From Cruorifilaria tuberocauda (lineage: Eukaryota; Nematoda; Chromadorea; Rhabditida; Onchocercidae), in assembly GCA_013365365.1 (NCBI GenBank), contig JABVXU010000020.1:329632-393631 (forward strand): DNA of 64,000 nt. The letters are read 5' to 3'. Each line of letters begins with the position of its first letter. The stretch's first letter is position 1. This document shows, piece after piece, positions 1 through 14,818 of this stretch. The notes under the pieces were generated by a model. It saw nothing but the letters and a program-made list of their open reading frames with translations. It had not been told where the DNA came from and made no database searches. A program made the translations under genes and the position numbers.

Positions 1-158
1 TACTGAAATCTGAAGCACAATCTTCTGTTAATACTGCTTCATTACCTTGCAATTGTTGCACTTTCTTATTTACACATTTATGAATTTTATCCGTTTAATT
101 ACTTGATCTTTCAATTTAGTTGTTTGTTTGTTATTTTATCTTAATAAAAAATTTGTAG

Positions 159-255
159 GAGAGTGTATGGATTTGATCATTTGAATAATCTTCTAAATGA
201 TGATAAACGGGAAGGAAAATTATGTCAAAACTTTTTGAACGAACAAAGCAAATAA
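159..255 (+). CDS. doubtful exon at left edge, weakly FCH-like
   Basis: After TTTGTAG the frame reads RVYGFDHLNNLLNDDKREGK then LCQNFLNEQSK and a TAA. The spacing GFDxLxxxL...K.C..FL.E resembles the first helix of FCH/F-BAR domains. No good donor precedes the stop, and the following bases do not continue an F-BAR helix without a shift of frame. It may be the last exon of a gene to the left, a decayed fragment, or chance. Confidence 0.2.
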
Positions 256-3200
256 ATTTGCTTATTCAATTTATTACTCAGTGGTCACTTTTTGAAGAAG
301 TAGAAAAAAGTTCAAGATCAAAAATTATATATGATATGTTATTTTGATGCAATTTATTCAACACTTCATCAATTAATTCATCAACGTGTCAAGGACAGAT
401 CGTGTAACTTTAACTGTTAATTTTTACGCATGAATTTCTTCATAGTCGTAAATAAACCTTTAAAATAGTGAATGAATGATCAAGGAAAGGTGACAATTAT
501 GGACAGAGATGGCATGAAGGAGAGAAGTAAGGCATGTTACTAACACCAAGAACTGTCTCCACAATATGAAGAAAAATGGAAATTCCGTATAATTAATTCA
601 ATCATTTCCTTAATGAGCGAAGTATCTATCCATTTACTTTTTTTACTTTTACCTCTTACTGATCAACTCATAATTTTACTTTTCCATATTGAACAATTTA
701 TAATTCATGAAGATTAAAAGGTTGAATCGCTTCTTACGTTCTTTATTAGTATTTAAGCCATGTGTTCGTAGTGTTAGTGTTTCAGTTGGATGAATAGAAT
801 GCTTTACATCTTTCTGATAAGAACCAACTCTTCAAATAAATAGAATTGACCTGTCAGAAATGCGAGAGAATGTTCTGTTTTCTTTACTGAAGGTGTTCCA
901 ATTAATTTTTTAAAATTTTCTCTTCAGACTTCAATAATCATTGGGCGCTATCAATAACTTTTTGCGTTTCGCTGAATTTGTGAATATTTTTTGTTCAAAT
1001 TCTCCTCTGAAGCGCTTACTACAAAATGACTTATTTTGAAAGTGTATTGAAAACGAGATAACAAGTACATTATAAATGTGGTCGTTATTAGTTCTTGCTG
1101 TGTCTATTCAGATATATGCAATTTGATTATGGCTTGTCCAGCCAGCTATTTTCCAAGTACCACTTACTAGGACTATTAGCTTTCTTTTTGTCTGTAATGT
1201 AACATTCTTGCATCTTGCAATAGCAACTTATTTGACCAGCTGCTCCTTCAGCACATCTCAAAATTTTAGACGATGAAAGTGAAAGTTATAACAACTTTAA
1301 CAGCAATAGTTTATAAATCTTCGTTGATCCATCCATCCATCCATTTATTAGTCAGCTTTGCTTCTTCCTCTCTTGTCTTCCCTCCTTTTCCTCCTATTTC
1401 CATTTTTCTCAATGCTTCTTTAAATCTGAACATTGTAAAAGTTCTTTCTACGTTTATGCACTCGTTAATTTCGCATTGTTCCTCAAATTTTGCGACTTCT
1501 CTAACGGTTCAACTCTTTAATAATTTTTATATGCATTAATCCATCCATCGTTTTTACTTTCATTTGTTCACCGTACTTTTTTTTCATTTTTTATTTCTCA
1601 TTCATTTTTGCTTTAATATTTTTATGAAAATAGCAAATTATACTGAGTAAAATAACGAATTAGCTTAAAAGATATACAATAGATTTGAAGATTACAATGA
1701 ATCTTTCTACGCTTCGGATTTTAACAATCAATTCTGTTTTTCACTTTTTATTCACTCTTTTCTGGTGTTTTTAAATGTATCCCTCATTCACATTCCTTCG
1801 CTTTTATTTCCTATAAGTTTCATAAAATTTGAAAATGAACTAAAATAGTAGCATATCCTTGTATTGACAGGAAGCGATGGAATGTAATAATTTTGGTTGA
1901 TATAGTATCCTAAAAAGATTTGTTGGAATGATTCCCATTAATTCTTCTCATATCATTGCAAAATTATTGAACTCTTTGCTTGTCCAATTTCTCAAAATAT
2001 CGCATGTTATTTTGCTGACATCATATCATGCAAATGACTGAAACAATCTGAAAGCATATGGAATGTTTTGCGAATGGAAATCTGTTCCCATTTCTGCTCT
2101 CTGTGCCTTTGTTTCCCAAACATTTAGCACTTTACACTGATTTGTTTTTTTCGATCATATTTTGCTTAATCATCCGTTTCATCGGAGAAGTTTCAATCTT
2201 CATTCCTATCAATGGAAGCTCACTATTTTCTCTCATTCTAAAACGACCTAATGCTACTCTGACCCAATGGATTTGAATTGAAATAATATTAAAAGTGATT
2301 AAATCTGACTAGTTTAGAATAACAGTCGGGTAAATTAAATATTGCGAATTATCAATGTAGAATAGATAGAAATAAAATAGAGTGGTTTCAATCACACAAG
2401 AAGAATTACATGGGATAAAGTTGAAGTAAAATGTTTTTTACACAAGAAAATGTTTAATGTTCATTATTCGAACATTGGATTCTCTCTTTCTTTCAGCAAA
2501 ATGAAATCAATTCCTATTTTATCTTTGCAATAATTATTGATAAGAAGAGAAATCAATGGGACAGGAATGATCAGAGGTACGGATAAAGACATGATCATGG
2601 ATATGTATGGATATAACGATTATGCGCTTTATCATTTGTCAACTTGTCAATACAGCTATATATCATTCCTAAGGTGTGCTTGGTGGAAATTCTAAATAGC
2701 GAAATTTAATTTTTTCATATTTCTTCTTCCCACTACACTTCTTTTTTTCTTATTTGCTCCGGCAAATAGCAGAATATGCTGAAAGCATTCGAAATGGGAA
2801 ATTAAAGAAGCATAAATCGAGGATTAGCAGCATTCATTCTCAATTGCCATGTTTTTCTTATTTACTATCATTATGAAACGTCTGAGTTAAAAAAATCAAT
2901 ATCTGATACATCTTATGCATCTAACCTTTGATATCTCTTCTTAATTTCCATGTCCATTTTCATTTCTTTTTCATTAAGTTGATTACTTAAGATTAGTTAA
3001 ATTCTTCTTCAATTTCGAAATTTTTTTGTTGAAATTCAAAATTATGAAGTAAATTCTAATGCTAATGGTTAGAATTTTTTCATTACATTTTTGTATGCCA
3101 AAATTCAGAGTGCTATGAGTAATAACAAATTTTCAAATTGTAAAACTTGGAAATTTGTTTATTTTGAAAACATTTGATTCATTTCCATTTCATATATAAT

Positions 3201-6200
3201 GCGTAAGATGTCACCGAATACTTTTTCCTTTGCTTGTTTCTTCCAGCAATTCATTGAAACACAGCAGGTGGTCCTCTTTCAATAAACCGTTCAATTATAC
3301 CTGCTAAGGATAGGAAGTACACCTGTTCACATTTTTCTTCATGTGCGTTTTTTTTTCATTCATGCAATGTTCTTCCCTTTTCAGTTAAAGCTGTAAATGA
3401 AATAAGTAAATTAAAATGGGCAGAAGTATAATAAGTATATCTTTCATAATTTAGACTTTGGCTTTTTCCTTCCCTTCTCTCAAATTCAACTTTTTTTCTC
3501 TCTCTCTTTTTCCATCAATTTTATTCTTTCTTATCATATTATCTGTTAAATACAAATAGGAAATTATTTGTCATTTTTGTTAATTTCCATGTTAATAAAT
3601 TTTAGAAAATCATTGAGTTTAATTTTCCTTTTTAAGCGTTTTACCTTTCACTGAAATTATTCGTTTCTTCGTGCAATTTCAGTTCCTGCAAACTTTCCAT
3701 CCTATTTCAGTGAATCTCACTAATAAAAGAGACAAACTAATGTCATTTTAAATTATTTCTACAAATTAACTACTCGATTAGCTTGCGTCATTAAATTTTT
3801 ACTCTCTTAGGACTTAGAATAGCTAAACTTCTTATCAGTATTTATTATGACCGCTTAATATAGTAACTCAGCTACAAAGCTTTAATTGAAAAATTTTGTT
3901 TAAAAGAAGAGTTTGTACTTTAAATGAGATTTACTTTGTATTTTAAATAATCTTTTCTTCCTGTATTAATTAGAGATTATAGTAACCATAGATGGATTTT
4001 TCAGAAATTTTGAAATTAGATATTAATGATATGTTTAAACAAATATTTGAAACGAAACTAGGAAATAAAATAATCCCAAAGTTATTCGAATCTTTTCAAT
4101 GAACCAGCCATCCTGCTTATGCCTTCCCAATTATTTTCAAACGGTTTCTATCGAGATCTCTTGGTCAGATTTCTTTTCGCTTACTTTTCATAAATTTGAA
4201 AAATTTCGAACTTTTAAAATTTTTTAAAATTTCGCTTTTAGGTTTAAAAATCATCTAAATTCTGAAATGCATTGCATTTTAATTCTTCGATTTCTTAATT
4301 TAATTTTTTGCAATTTTAATGTAATTATTTGCATTTAACAATTCTTTGTAATCAATTATTCACTATTCAATATTTAAGAAAAGGTATTGAGCAACGATTG
4401 CGTTTGCTTATGCTATTTGCTCTTAAAACATTTCAGAAATTCATTAAAGTTTTTCCTCCTGATGTTTCATAAAAAATTCCAACGTATGTTAATTTCAAAT
4501 GGTTTATGTTAAGTTATCATTTGATGAGTCATTTGTTTCATATCTTTTAGCTTTCTCACACCTGTCCGTTTTTCCAGACTTTCTTAGCAAAACTTTGTCG
4601 TATCGATGCCGTGTAATATCATTATCCTAAAAATCGTACGAATTTCGATTTAATATTCGTCTGAATCAAATATTTTCTTTTCAAAAATTTTAATAAAATT
4701 GAAGAAAAAAATACAACTTAATTATGATTATATCCAGTGACTAAGCATTTCTTAAATTTTTCATCTTCTTAAAAAATGTAGGTTTGTTTTTTTCTTGTTC
4801 CATTTTTATAATCAATTTTTTAAAGCTTTGATCAAAAAATGAATTAAGAGGAAAGAGGAAAGAATTTCATTATTAAACTAATGGAAAATATTATCATGAT
4901 ATTTTATTGATTGATTTTACCGATAAATGCGTACGAATGAAATAATCGTTAAATGATAATATAGAATGGAATGAAAATTGTTGTTGAGTTAGCTGCCAGA
5001 TGCTTAAAATGCAAATTGCATGAATAATATAAAAGAATAGTTGAAAGGAGAAATGAAAGATAATGATGAGCAGGAGTACTTAATTAACCTTATTTTCATA
5101 TATTCATTGGTGATACTGAAGAGAAAATGTTGTTGTTGTTGTTGCTTAACTGTTATGAATGTCACTATTAGCTACTCTTAACTACTACTACTTTGGTTTT
5201 GTTTGCTCGGTTAATAAGAGTTCAATATTTTCAAATGAATATAATTAACAGCTGCAAACGCTCTCATATTGCTAGCAATCATAATTTCACTGAAGTTCTT
5301 TCACTGACAAAAATCAGTATTTCTTAAAATAATTATCCATTAATTCGACATGTTAGAAAGTACAGATTGATCACTTTTCTATATTTTTACACAAGTGGAC
5401 GTCGGTTAGTTTTTTTTCCAGTAATTTGCTTGTTTGATTACAGACCATGCAGGCAGTATATTTGCTGTATAGTTTGTCATATGCTAACGATTATTATTTT
5501 CATTTGCTTCTAAATCATGGTAATCGTAATCAGATTAATTTTCTCGAAAAAGTATCTTCTAGATTTTATATGAATCTCAACTATAATCATGAAAAAATCA
5601 TGATTAAAAGATTGGCCGGAATTTTCCACTCAATTTAATTCTTTTTACTTCCTTTGGGCGCACTTGGTTATAGACAAAGATCTCTATCAATTTTCATTTT
5701 TCAAATTTGGGCCCTTTTATGAATCAAAATTAGGCATGTCATAGCAAAATTTCACCACCACTGCACCAATATCTCATCAACCGATCTCTCCCTTTCTCTC
5801 TCTCTACCTCCCCCTCTCTCTCCTTTTCTCTCTTCCACTCTTGTCTTCATTTCAATCTAATAGCTTCTCTTCTTTTAATCAACTAGCCTGTTTTGCTTCC
5901 ATTTTATTCATTCATATCCAAGCCATACATATGTATAAGCATAAATAAGTACTTCATATATGTAAGTACTTATTTCACGCATACAAACGTGTTATGCGTT
6001 TCATTACTCATAGATTATTTCCATACACGGCTCTTGACAAGTTTACGCAACAGAAAAGGAAATGATAAATGCACAGATAAAATATCCTTCACTGTATGCT
6101 CGCTTCTAATTGAATCGTTTTTGCTTTTTTGCAGAGTGATATTTTTGACTTTGGTTTGTATGTTTGTGATTTGTCCAAAAAATGGAAAATAGACATTTCG

Positions 6201-9200
6201 ACGTACGCTTGAAACGGCTGATGTTGGGTCTTGTTATTATAATAACCCAATGAATGCCTTGCTTCTTCTGCAATTCATAAGATGACCTTTATTTCTCTTT
6301 TTTTCACTGTGTTGAGAAAAAATATGAAAGAATGCACCTTTTCTCCTTCCAATTTCAATTTCTCTGTAAATAAGTTATGCCATTTCGCTTATTTCAATAA
6401 TAAGAAGTTTGAGCTTATTGAACTAAGCTGTTATGAAATAGTTCCATTAGAGCAATTTTACTCATTCGTTGTTCTTGAGAGGTGCTACTTGAAAATTACA
6501 ATTTAAGATTTGAGAGTAACATCATTTATTTTCCATTCTAAGGAAGTGTTCTTGCAATTTGCATGTTAATTAATTATAAATGAGTAGCAATTTTCGCTCC
6601 TTTTACCGCAACTATTAATTGGCCTCTTTTGTTAAAAGCTTAAACACTTTTATTGCATTTAGCTTAGTGGGATGCCAAATTTTCTATTTCCCTTTTCGAC
6701 CTAAATATTGTTATAAATAAACTATTTGACTTGTAAACCATCTGCAACTTAGAAATGCTATATTGACTAATCAATCGCACTGCAAAATTTTCTTGAAAAA
6801 TAACATTTAAAGAAAGAGAAGAATAAAAACAGTATGAGAAAAGGAATTGCAGTTAAATGGTAAATATATTATTGAAACTTTAATGATAATGAATTCGTTT
6901 TAAAGTGCTAATATAATGGGAATTTAATTTTCGACAAATTGAAGTGAAATTAATTATTGCCAATCTTCAAAGAGCAACTTTTTTAATGCTTAACTGCCTT
7001 TGCTTAATTATCATTAATTAATTAGTAGCAAAATTTTTTTTCTCTTTTTATTCTTCATAATTAAGAAATTGTTGTATTTTCCCCATTCAGCCATCTTAAT
7101 TATGCTATTAAGTTTTTCTTGTGTTCTAACTTCTAACCAAAAATATTTAACATTATTGTTAGCTCAGGCTAATGGCATAATCCATACTTTTTTGTTTATC
7201 AGTGCCATTTTAGTGTTAATTTATACCGTTTCAACGAAAAATTTTTTTTCTAATCTGTTCTTTTTTTCATTTTTTTTCTCACTTTTCATTGAATGTTTAC
7301 TTTTCTTTCCATCCGATCACTAAACTCTTTTTCCATTCCTCTCATCGAATTTGGTCTATTCTTTTGAAAACAAAACTAAATCAATTAATTCTCCAATATC
7401 GATCTTACAGTTTTTCGTTTTTCTCTTACACAATTCGGGAAAAATTTAATTTAAACTTTTTTCAATTCAAATGAACGAACATTTGTTACGATTTTAAAAT
7501 TTCAAAATAACACATGCAAGAATTGAGTGTTAAAATTTTGTGCATACTAAAATTTGACAAGAATAATCAACCGTCGATTATTCTCCTGCAGTTTATTACA
7601 ATACTGACAATACTGATACTTTCATTGTTACTCTCGTCGATGTTTTACTTTACTTCTCGAGATTTAGCAGAAAAGTATTTGTTGGTTTTCAAAGTCATTT
7701 AGCTGGAATTGTTTGCATTGAAATGATGGGATTTTTTCGGTGAAAATTTAAATACAGTATTTCGGGTTTTAACGCACAGATCAGGTAAACAAACGGATTT
7801 TAGTGATTTTGTTGAAAGAAACTGAAAAAGGTGATTGGACGGAAATGAAGAGGAATAGTGGAATAGAGGACAGCTGGAGCATCTCGATGGCAGTTGTAAA
7901 ATTCATTGAATTTCAATGAATGAATCCGTTTTATAATACAGATGAATGCCTTCAATCCATCCCCATTCTTTCTGGAGTTTCATTAATTATGAATTTTAGT
8001 AATGACATCTCCCTTTCTCTTCCCCTTCTTTGTTTACTTATATATACAAATATTTACATGATATAAACTTTGTCTATGATGTTGGATAATTTGACTTTAG
8101 AAATTAGAGATTGGTCGAATATTGAAAAGATGAGCTTAGCGAAAGTTTTAGCTAAAAAATGCACATCCATTCTTAATACTGTTTTATTTGTTTATGATAC
8201 TGTTTACTTAAGCAGTCAACGATTTTGTCTATCGTTTAATTGAAAATTGTTAAAAGATTTAAAGTCACATTCTATATCATACTGCAATGCATAATTCAGG
8301 CGATATCCTTTTTTGAAATATACTTTATAGGAAGCATATCACATTAAATATTCATAAAAAGATAATTAAAAAAGCAGTAAATCAATATCCATTAATAATA
8401 TTGAATTTACTCATTGAAATTGACAAGAGAATAAAATAGTCAAATAGTCTGAGAAAGATTATTTTTGGCAATGCTATAGCAATTTAAATGTTTCATTGAT
8501 TTTCCTCTCATTTACTTAGAAGAATTTTAAGCTAATTTTAATAATAATTTTTAGATTGCTCTTATTTTCTTCCTAATATTTAATATTAATATATTTGTAT
8601 TGCAGTAAAAAATAACTGGCAGTATTTCTTTTCTTTGGACAAAATTTATTATTAAAAATTTTGTTTCTGTGAAATAATATTAATAATTGCTAAAGTATAA
8701 AAATTTATTTCGTTTTTGCAATTTTTGTTTTTTGAATCATAATTGTTACAACAATCGATATTCGATCAATACTTTCAGTACCTTCAATAATGTGATCATT
8801 TATTTTCCATCAATAGAAAGAAGAAACTTATGTTTTTAACGAATTCTTCAGCTAAACACTCTTAAAAATGCTAATGAATATGGATAGTTCAAGCTTAATT
8901 ACATTTAAGCTATTTCTATCCAATCTTTGTTGCATTTTACATTTGAAAATTCCTAAAGCTTATTTGCATGTTACGTTTAATATGCCATATGTGATTTTCA
9001 ACAAAAAAGGAACAATTATGATAATTAATCAGTCATTCCGTTCCTGCTCACATATCACTAATCTGATGATTCATTCCCAGTCTCTATCTGTCTCCACTGT
9101 GACATCGATTAAAGCTTTAAATCAACTGACTTAGCTAAGCTTAGAGATCTATTCGAAACACTTCAAATGGTTCCTATCGAATAGTTAGAAAATCCCTAAA

Positions 9201-9399
9201 GAACTAATTCGTCCAGTTTTCTTTGATATTACCGAACTTAATAAATTACAGGATAGAAAAGTATCTATGAGAAGACCTGATTTTTTCTAAATGTCTCATA
9301 CAATTTATCTTTCTGTAATGTTTATATAATATTCCCGAAAAAAATTTAACAATCACTGATTAATACAGGAAAATTTGATGAAAATTGAAGTACTTTCAG
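256..9399. other. AT-rich stretch without a supported gene
   Basis: ORFs here are short and rich in Phe, Leu, Ser, Ile and Asn, as expected from T-rich DNA. None has flanking splice signals together with a protein-like composition. Only simple sequence stands out: CCAT repeats near 1328-1346, GTT repeats near 5127-5145 and a CT-rich tract near 5788-5832. The stretch may be intergenic or a long 5' intron. Confidence 0.55.
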
Positions 9400-9640
9400 C
9401 ATTCAACTACTTTCATCGTTGTTGAATTCCGAACCACGTTATTATTCGGCTGGACATTGCAATCCGTCATTACCGGTGAGCAGTGATAACTTGAACTGGT
9501 GTAGTAGTCTGGAATTTCAAAACTTGTCTAGATTGGAATTATTATTTGGATCACATTCATCATCTCAACTATCACCTCCACTTGAAGAAGACTGTCCACA
9601 ATTGATCGTCGGTGAGCACTCAGGCGATAACACTCCAACG
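9400..9640 (+). CDS. unassigned coding exon, possible alternative mig-10 5' exon
   Basis: An open stretch of 241 bases lies between ACTTTCAG and a GTTAGC donor. It must be entered two bases into a codon and leaves in phase 0. It reads IQLLSSLLNSEPRYYSAGHC, SDNLNWCSSLEFQNLSRLEL and SQLSPPLEEDCPQLIVGEHS, a balanced composition unlike the Phe/Leu/Ser-rich chance ORFs around it. Its exit phase matches the entry of the exon at 17663, which would make it part of a longer mig-10 isoform. I found no convincing partner exon upstream, and the sequence matches no family I recognise. It could equally belong to an unrelated + strand gene nested here. Confidence 0.5.
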
Positions 9641-12600
9641 GTTAGCTTTATCCTATCTGTTTTTCAATTGCGTATGGACGGCTTATTTAAAAATGAAATC
9701 ATTTCAAAAATTCGCGTAAAAATTTGGGAAAATATCTATTAAATGGATAAGATACAATTTTCGGGAAGTAATAAATATTTTTTCATTTACCGGAAAAGAT
9801 AGCTTTTTTGTAAATTTTGTTTTTTCCGCCTTATCACTTCTTGTATGGCGCAGCTGTCTCCATCTGCCGCCACTTTCTCACTTCAGATTACTTCCTTAGG
9901 CCTTTTGTACATCATTCCAACTCATTATGGACTTTCTTTTTCCCTTTCATTTGCTGAATTTTTACGTTTATTTTACTGCAGCTGCGCTTATTCCCTTCTC
10001 TCATCTTTTTTTGAAGGAAGAATTTCAGATTTGTACTGCCTTTTGTACTTCGGCTTTTTCATTCCTTTTTGGATATTTCACAAATTTCCCAATCAAAAAT
10101 TCAAATCAATCTATATGTCAATATCAGGAGACTTTTTCAAGTGTAAACAAAATCGATTGATTTACTCAAAATTTTGGATTTTATTAAACTGTCAAACTTT
10201 TTTCAAAATTAACATTCTTATTGGTTGATTATTAGAAGTTTAAAGTTATTTTGTTGTTGAAATTTCTTTTTGAAATTTAAAATGATCTTTAAACATAATT
10301 TAGCTTCTTTCAATGGTACGAATTTACTTCACATCAGTAAATTTACTGCGGCTTAGTTTGCTTTGTTTACTTCCTGTTTATTTTACTTTACTTCCATTCA
10401 CATGCCCATATTTACTCCATGTCCTTTATTCTCTTTACTTCCTTCTTAAACTTCAATTCAAATTAATCGCAATTTTGCGAATCTATGCGAGATTTGTTGA
10501 AGGCATTGTAATGCGTATTCAACAAAAAACGCCAAAATTAATATTTGGTGGTAAGAAAGAAGTTATGTTAAAATATATTTAGGATACTTCATTTAAAAAG
10601 AATTTTTCTCAAGAAGTAATGAGACAAATCTAATCCCAATGGAATGTTAACGGATTCAAAAAATTTTTAAGTTCAATTGAGAATTCACTTATCTTTGTTT
10701 TTTTCATGTTTTTTAAATGATTTTTTCCTGATCTTAGCTTAGCGGTCAATCAAAGCGTTACTTTACAAGTTCCATACAAACTTTCCCATCCTTTTCCTAT
10801 AGAAAGCAACTTTTTCAGAAAATTCAGATCCATCTATTTTCGATTTATTTATGCTGTTAATGCATTAAGACATATCTTTTATCTGTTCCTTCTGCACCTA
10901 ATTAATTTAATTCAAAATTACTTTTTTTCCTCACTTTTCCATATTTAAAAGCCTTTGCAGAATAATAATTGATGAGAATTAGATTGTTATGAAACTGATA
11001 ATTTATTAAAAAATATAGGAGTACCCGAATTTTCCAACTTTTAGAAGATTGGAACAATTTTCCCGATTAATTCAGTCTGTTTTGTTTATATTAAGCCTGA
11101 AAGGTTTCATCGCAAGAGACTTTGCTTGTGTCTATTAAGCCTAACTTTCTTCCTTTCCTTCCTATAATAGTTGAATAGCTGAAATTTCGGCAGATTGTCA
11201 TGAAGCTTTAATCACTTTCATCTTTACTAGCAAGCCACTGGGTTATTATATTATTGTCACGAATGCTCAAATTTACAGATACCGCCGTATACTTAATTAA
11301 TTAGCAAAGAATAGTAATAAAAGGTTTGTTGAAGAAGCGCTGTATTCCCTTAAATTAACCTAAAAAGGTTGGAGCATATGGGAAATATATCATGCTTTTT
11401 AGATTGTCATAGCTTAATTTGCTTAATAATTGAGTGGAATGAAGTCTATTGATGCTCAATCAATATCAATCAATTGCGACTTTTTTCTCATGTTTACACA
11501 TAAATGAATATTAATTACTTTTACTTCTTAATAGATTAACAAAGCCTTAAATTGATTAATATGTACTTGATAGTGAGTCAATCATACGAATAATTTATAA
11601 GTGATTCTTCTTCATGTAATTTTCAAGTTGAGTAAACTGGCTAATATAACTTAATGAGAAGTTACTATTATACTAAGCTCTAATAACAGCGAGAGATAAG
11701 CCAAGTGATAAATGAGTAAATTATGAGAGATATGAGTGAACAGATGGGCCATTAAATTAATTTATAATTTTTTGGCATAAAAATAGAAAAATGAGGCAAT
11801 TAAATAAAAAGAAAAATGAAGCTCAATGGAACATGAATTCTTGCATGAAATAAAAAAAAAACGATATTTAAATCTGACAATCAGTCTAATTTAACTTTGT
11901 CGGATATACGGATAAATGATTGTAATTAAGGTAGGATTAATAGCTACTTGAAAAAAGAAGTGAAATTAAGATAGTGAGAAGGGAATTTCTATGAAAGAAA
12001 TTCTTGGAAAGGAATTGAAGAGTTGAAGGAAAAAAGAATCGTTTACACATCGGTGCGCATATGAAATGGGCGCATTAGGAACACTTAATTAAGCAGAGGA
12101 AAAGAAACTTCTTACAAGTGTTCCTTCGATGATTTTATTCATTTTTTAATGGAAACACCAACTTTTTTTGACCTCCATGAAATGCTTAGTATTAAATTGA
12201 GAAATTTAAATTTGAATTTGTGACATTTGAATTTCGTAAATGGTAAAGCAAAAAATTAATACAAAAACATCTGTGTGTAAGGACAGATATCCCCACTTTC
12301 AATTCAATTTATTAAATTGGTAAGTGTTCATCTATCACTGAAGGCCTAAGAAAGAATTGTTGATTGGGGATTGTAATTGTCGAAAAACTTTATGTTTTAA
12401 CATTTGGAAATAAGCCGGAGCTCAGTTGTTTGAATAATTTAAACTAAGTTAAAAAAGAAACAGAGGAATGATAATAAGTTTGCTTGAGTGGTCGAACTAT
12501 TATCATTCTGATACCACAATGAATATTGATTAGATCAGGGTTCAATGAAGATTAACAGTTGTTATCAGTGATGTAGTGATTTTGGAATTTTTCAAAATTC

Positions 12601-12857
12601 TAATTTCATCACGGATTTTTATTTCTACCAAATGACAAATGGGTGTTAGTTTCCTTCAAAATTAATTGCAAGAAATTGTTGGTTAAAAATCCTTAGTTCT
12701 TAAAGTAAATTCTACGTAAATTTCTTTTAGAATTAAGTATATGACAATTAAATGATTGCAATAATCGATTTTATCGATTTTAAAAACAGTGAAATAACTG
12801 TTTCTCCGGGAAATTATTGTTTTTTGAAGAAAAATTGTACAGCAATCGTAAAAGACG

Positions 12858-12882
12858 GAGAGAGAGAGAGAGAGAGAGAGAG
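12858..12882. repeat. GA microsatellite
   Basis: Uninterrupted GA dinucleotide run of about 12 units. Confidence 0.9.
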
Positions 12883-14128
12883 GATTCCCATACTGTCAAG
12901 GTGACGAACCCAAAAATGGTCAGAGGCAGTTGTCAGTCTGAATAAATGTAAACAAATCATCCACAGAAAAAATGTTCCATTCTTTTGGCTTTGCACGATT
13001 TTTTAGCAAGAATTACAAATTTCAGAAATTCGAACAATTCATAAATTACTTGTATTTATAGTTGATTTGACTGAAATGATAGAATGATCTGAATATATTA
13101 ATTTCTACTAATTTATCCATTCACTTCATTATTTAATTCTTTTCATGATAGTATAAGCTAGCTTATAATTCTATTTCACTTCTCGATTATTCGTCGAAGT
13201 TCAGTTTGCCTTCAATGCTGACATTTAGAAATTTCATCAGAAGTTTTCTTTTTAATTTCTTTCAAGTGACAATGTTACCATTAATTGTTCATTCATCAAT
13301 ACCAAATGCAACGTCGTACTCTCAACTTTTAATAGAGCTCAAAACCGCCTGCGCAATTCATCAATCACTCAAATCGATCAGAACTGTTCATTCTTTCCTT
13401 TTATTTGTGTAATTTTTCTGAAATGTGCAAAAATTGCCGCATAGGAGTACTAATATCTAAATTGTTTGAATGTAAAATGCTACGAAACAGATCTGTTTCA
13501 CTATCACCAGAAAATAAATTGAAGGTATTTAATGATATGTATCCATCATCATTCTCCCTGAACACCATTGTTATCATTTTTCAGTTTTATAATTCAGTTA
13601 TAATTTACGCTTACAGAATTTCATCAAAGAAGTTCAAGCATTATTCTATGATAAACCAGAAATTTGTGAGCATTTGATAATTCTAACATATCAGAAGCAT
13701 TCTTTTATCCTTTATCCTTATTCTTCTTTTGATAAAATTCCTTGACATTTCTGAAGTTTCCTGCTATTCGTTCAATAAGCTAAAGATTAATGGAAATCAT
13801 GATAATTAAATGTTGTAATTTTGTGGTTTACTGGGGCCTGCTTTCTGCACCATCACTTCAACTTGTGATCTTCGGTAATCACCACATATCGTTGAGCGTT
13901 TTTTTACAATAAGTTATCAATTTATGAATAACTGGTGGGATTCTCTTCAGAGAATATCGCATCATTACGTCATTCAAATGCAGTATTATAAAATGTTGCT
14001 GAATTACATGCATCAGATATCGATGATTGGTTTCCATTAACCATGATAACACAACACTTCCCGAAACTGAAATCCACTTCCCTGTTCTCACTTTACCGAA
14101 GAAACATACAACATTCGACGTAGTCAAA

Positions 14129-14181
14129 AACACACACAGACACACATACACACACACACAGACACACATACACATGCACAC
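14129..14181. repeat. CA-rich microsatellite
   Basis: CA repeats interrupted by GA, TA and TG. It produces the Val/Cys-rich start of a spurious - strand ORF. Confidence 0.9.
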
Positions 14182-14577
14182 AGTGGAAGTCTTCATTTAA
14201 AGAAATTGCGGAAGCTTAATGAGAGGATAGATTTCAATATTGATAAGCATTATCAAATTGCATTTTATCGAAAATTCATTTCTCTTCTATCATTTTCAGT
14301 TCATTCATGTAGTGAATTATATTTATCTAAGAAAAGCAGGTAATTGATTTGAACTTCAGAACATCAATCAATACTCTTCCAAAAAAGAACTTCAAAATTA
14401 ATGGAATAATAAAAACAAATGTCTCTACGGACGGAATGAATTACTTATCTGTTTCTTATCAAAATGTAATAATTGTAGAACTAAAGGATGACAATCGCTA
14501 AGGATGAATGACAGATTTTTTTAGAAAGAAATGGAAGATTTTCAGGTAAAAATGCTATAAAACATTCATCTTCTCTC

Positions 14578-14628
14578 CATCTCTCTCTTTCTCTCTCTCT
14601 CTCCCTCTCTCTCCTCCTCCTCCTCATC
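14578..14628. repeat. CT microsatellite followed by CTC repeats
   Basis: Imperfect CT run grading into CTC triplets. Confidence 0.85.
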
Positions 14629-14798
14629 CTTACCTTTTATATTACAATACGGTGACATGAAGTTAATCACAGTAGGGAGATTTTAAATCGTATTATTTTT
14701 GTTATTGTATATATGCAGGTGTGTATGTGTTATATGGCATATAATTAAATCAGTGTTTAACGACCATTTCAGGGTGAGTGGAGAAATAAAGAATGAAT

Positions 14799-14818
14799 GA
14801 GAGAGAGAGAGAGAGAGA
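14799..14818. repeat. GA microsatellite
   Basis: GA run of about ten units, 170 bases from a CT run of the opposite sense. Confidence 0.85.

Noticed and set aside
7069..7323. Hydrophobic + strand ORF resembling a secreted or membrane protein
   Set aside because: It opens at a non-ATG codon, is rich in runs of Phe from T tracts, and has no flanking splice signals.
10313..10582. 89-codon + strand ORF with an ATG and very hydrophobic first half
   Set aside because: The Leu/Phe/Tyr richness is what T-rich DNA gives in this frame, and many similar ORFs surround it; nothing else supports a membrane protein.
13879..14196. 105-codon - strand ORF starting MKTSTVCMCMCVCV
   Set aside because: Its first third is a translated CA repeat and the rest has no splice context or recognisable family; chance ORF.
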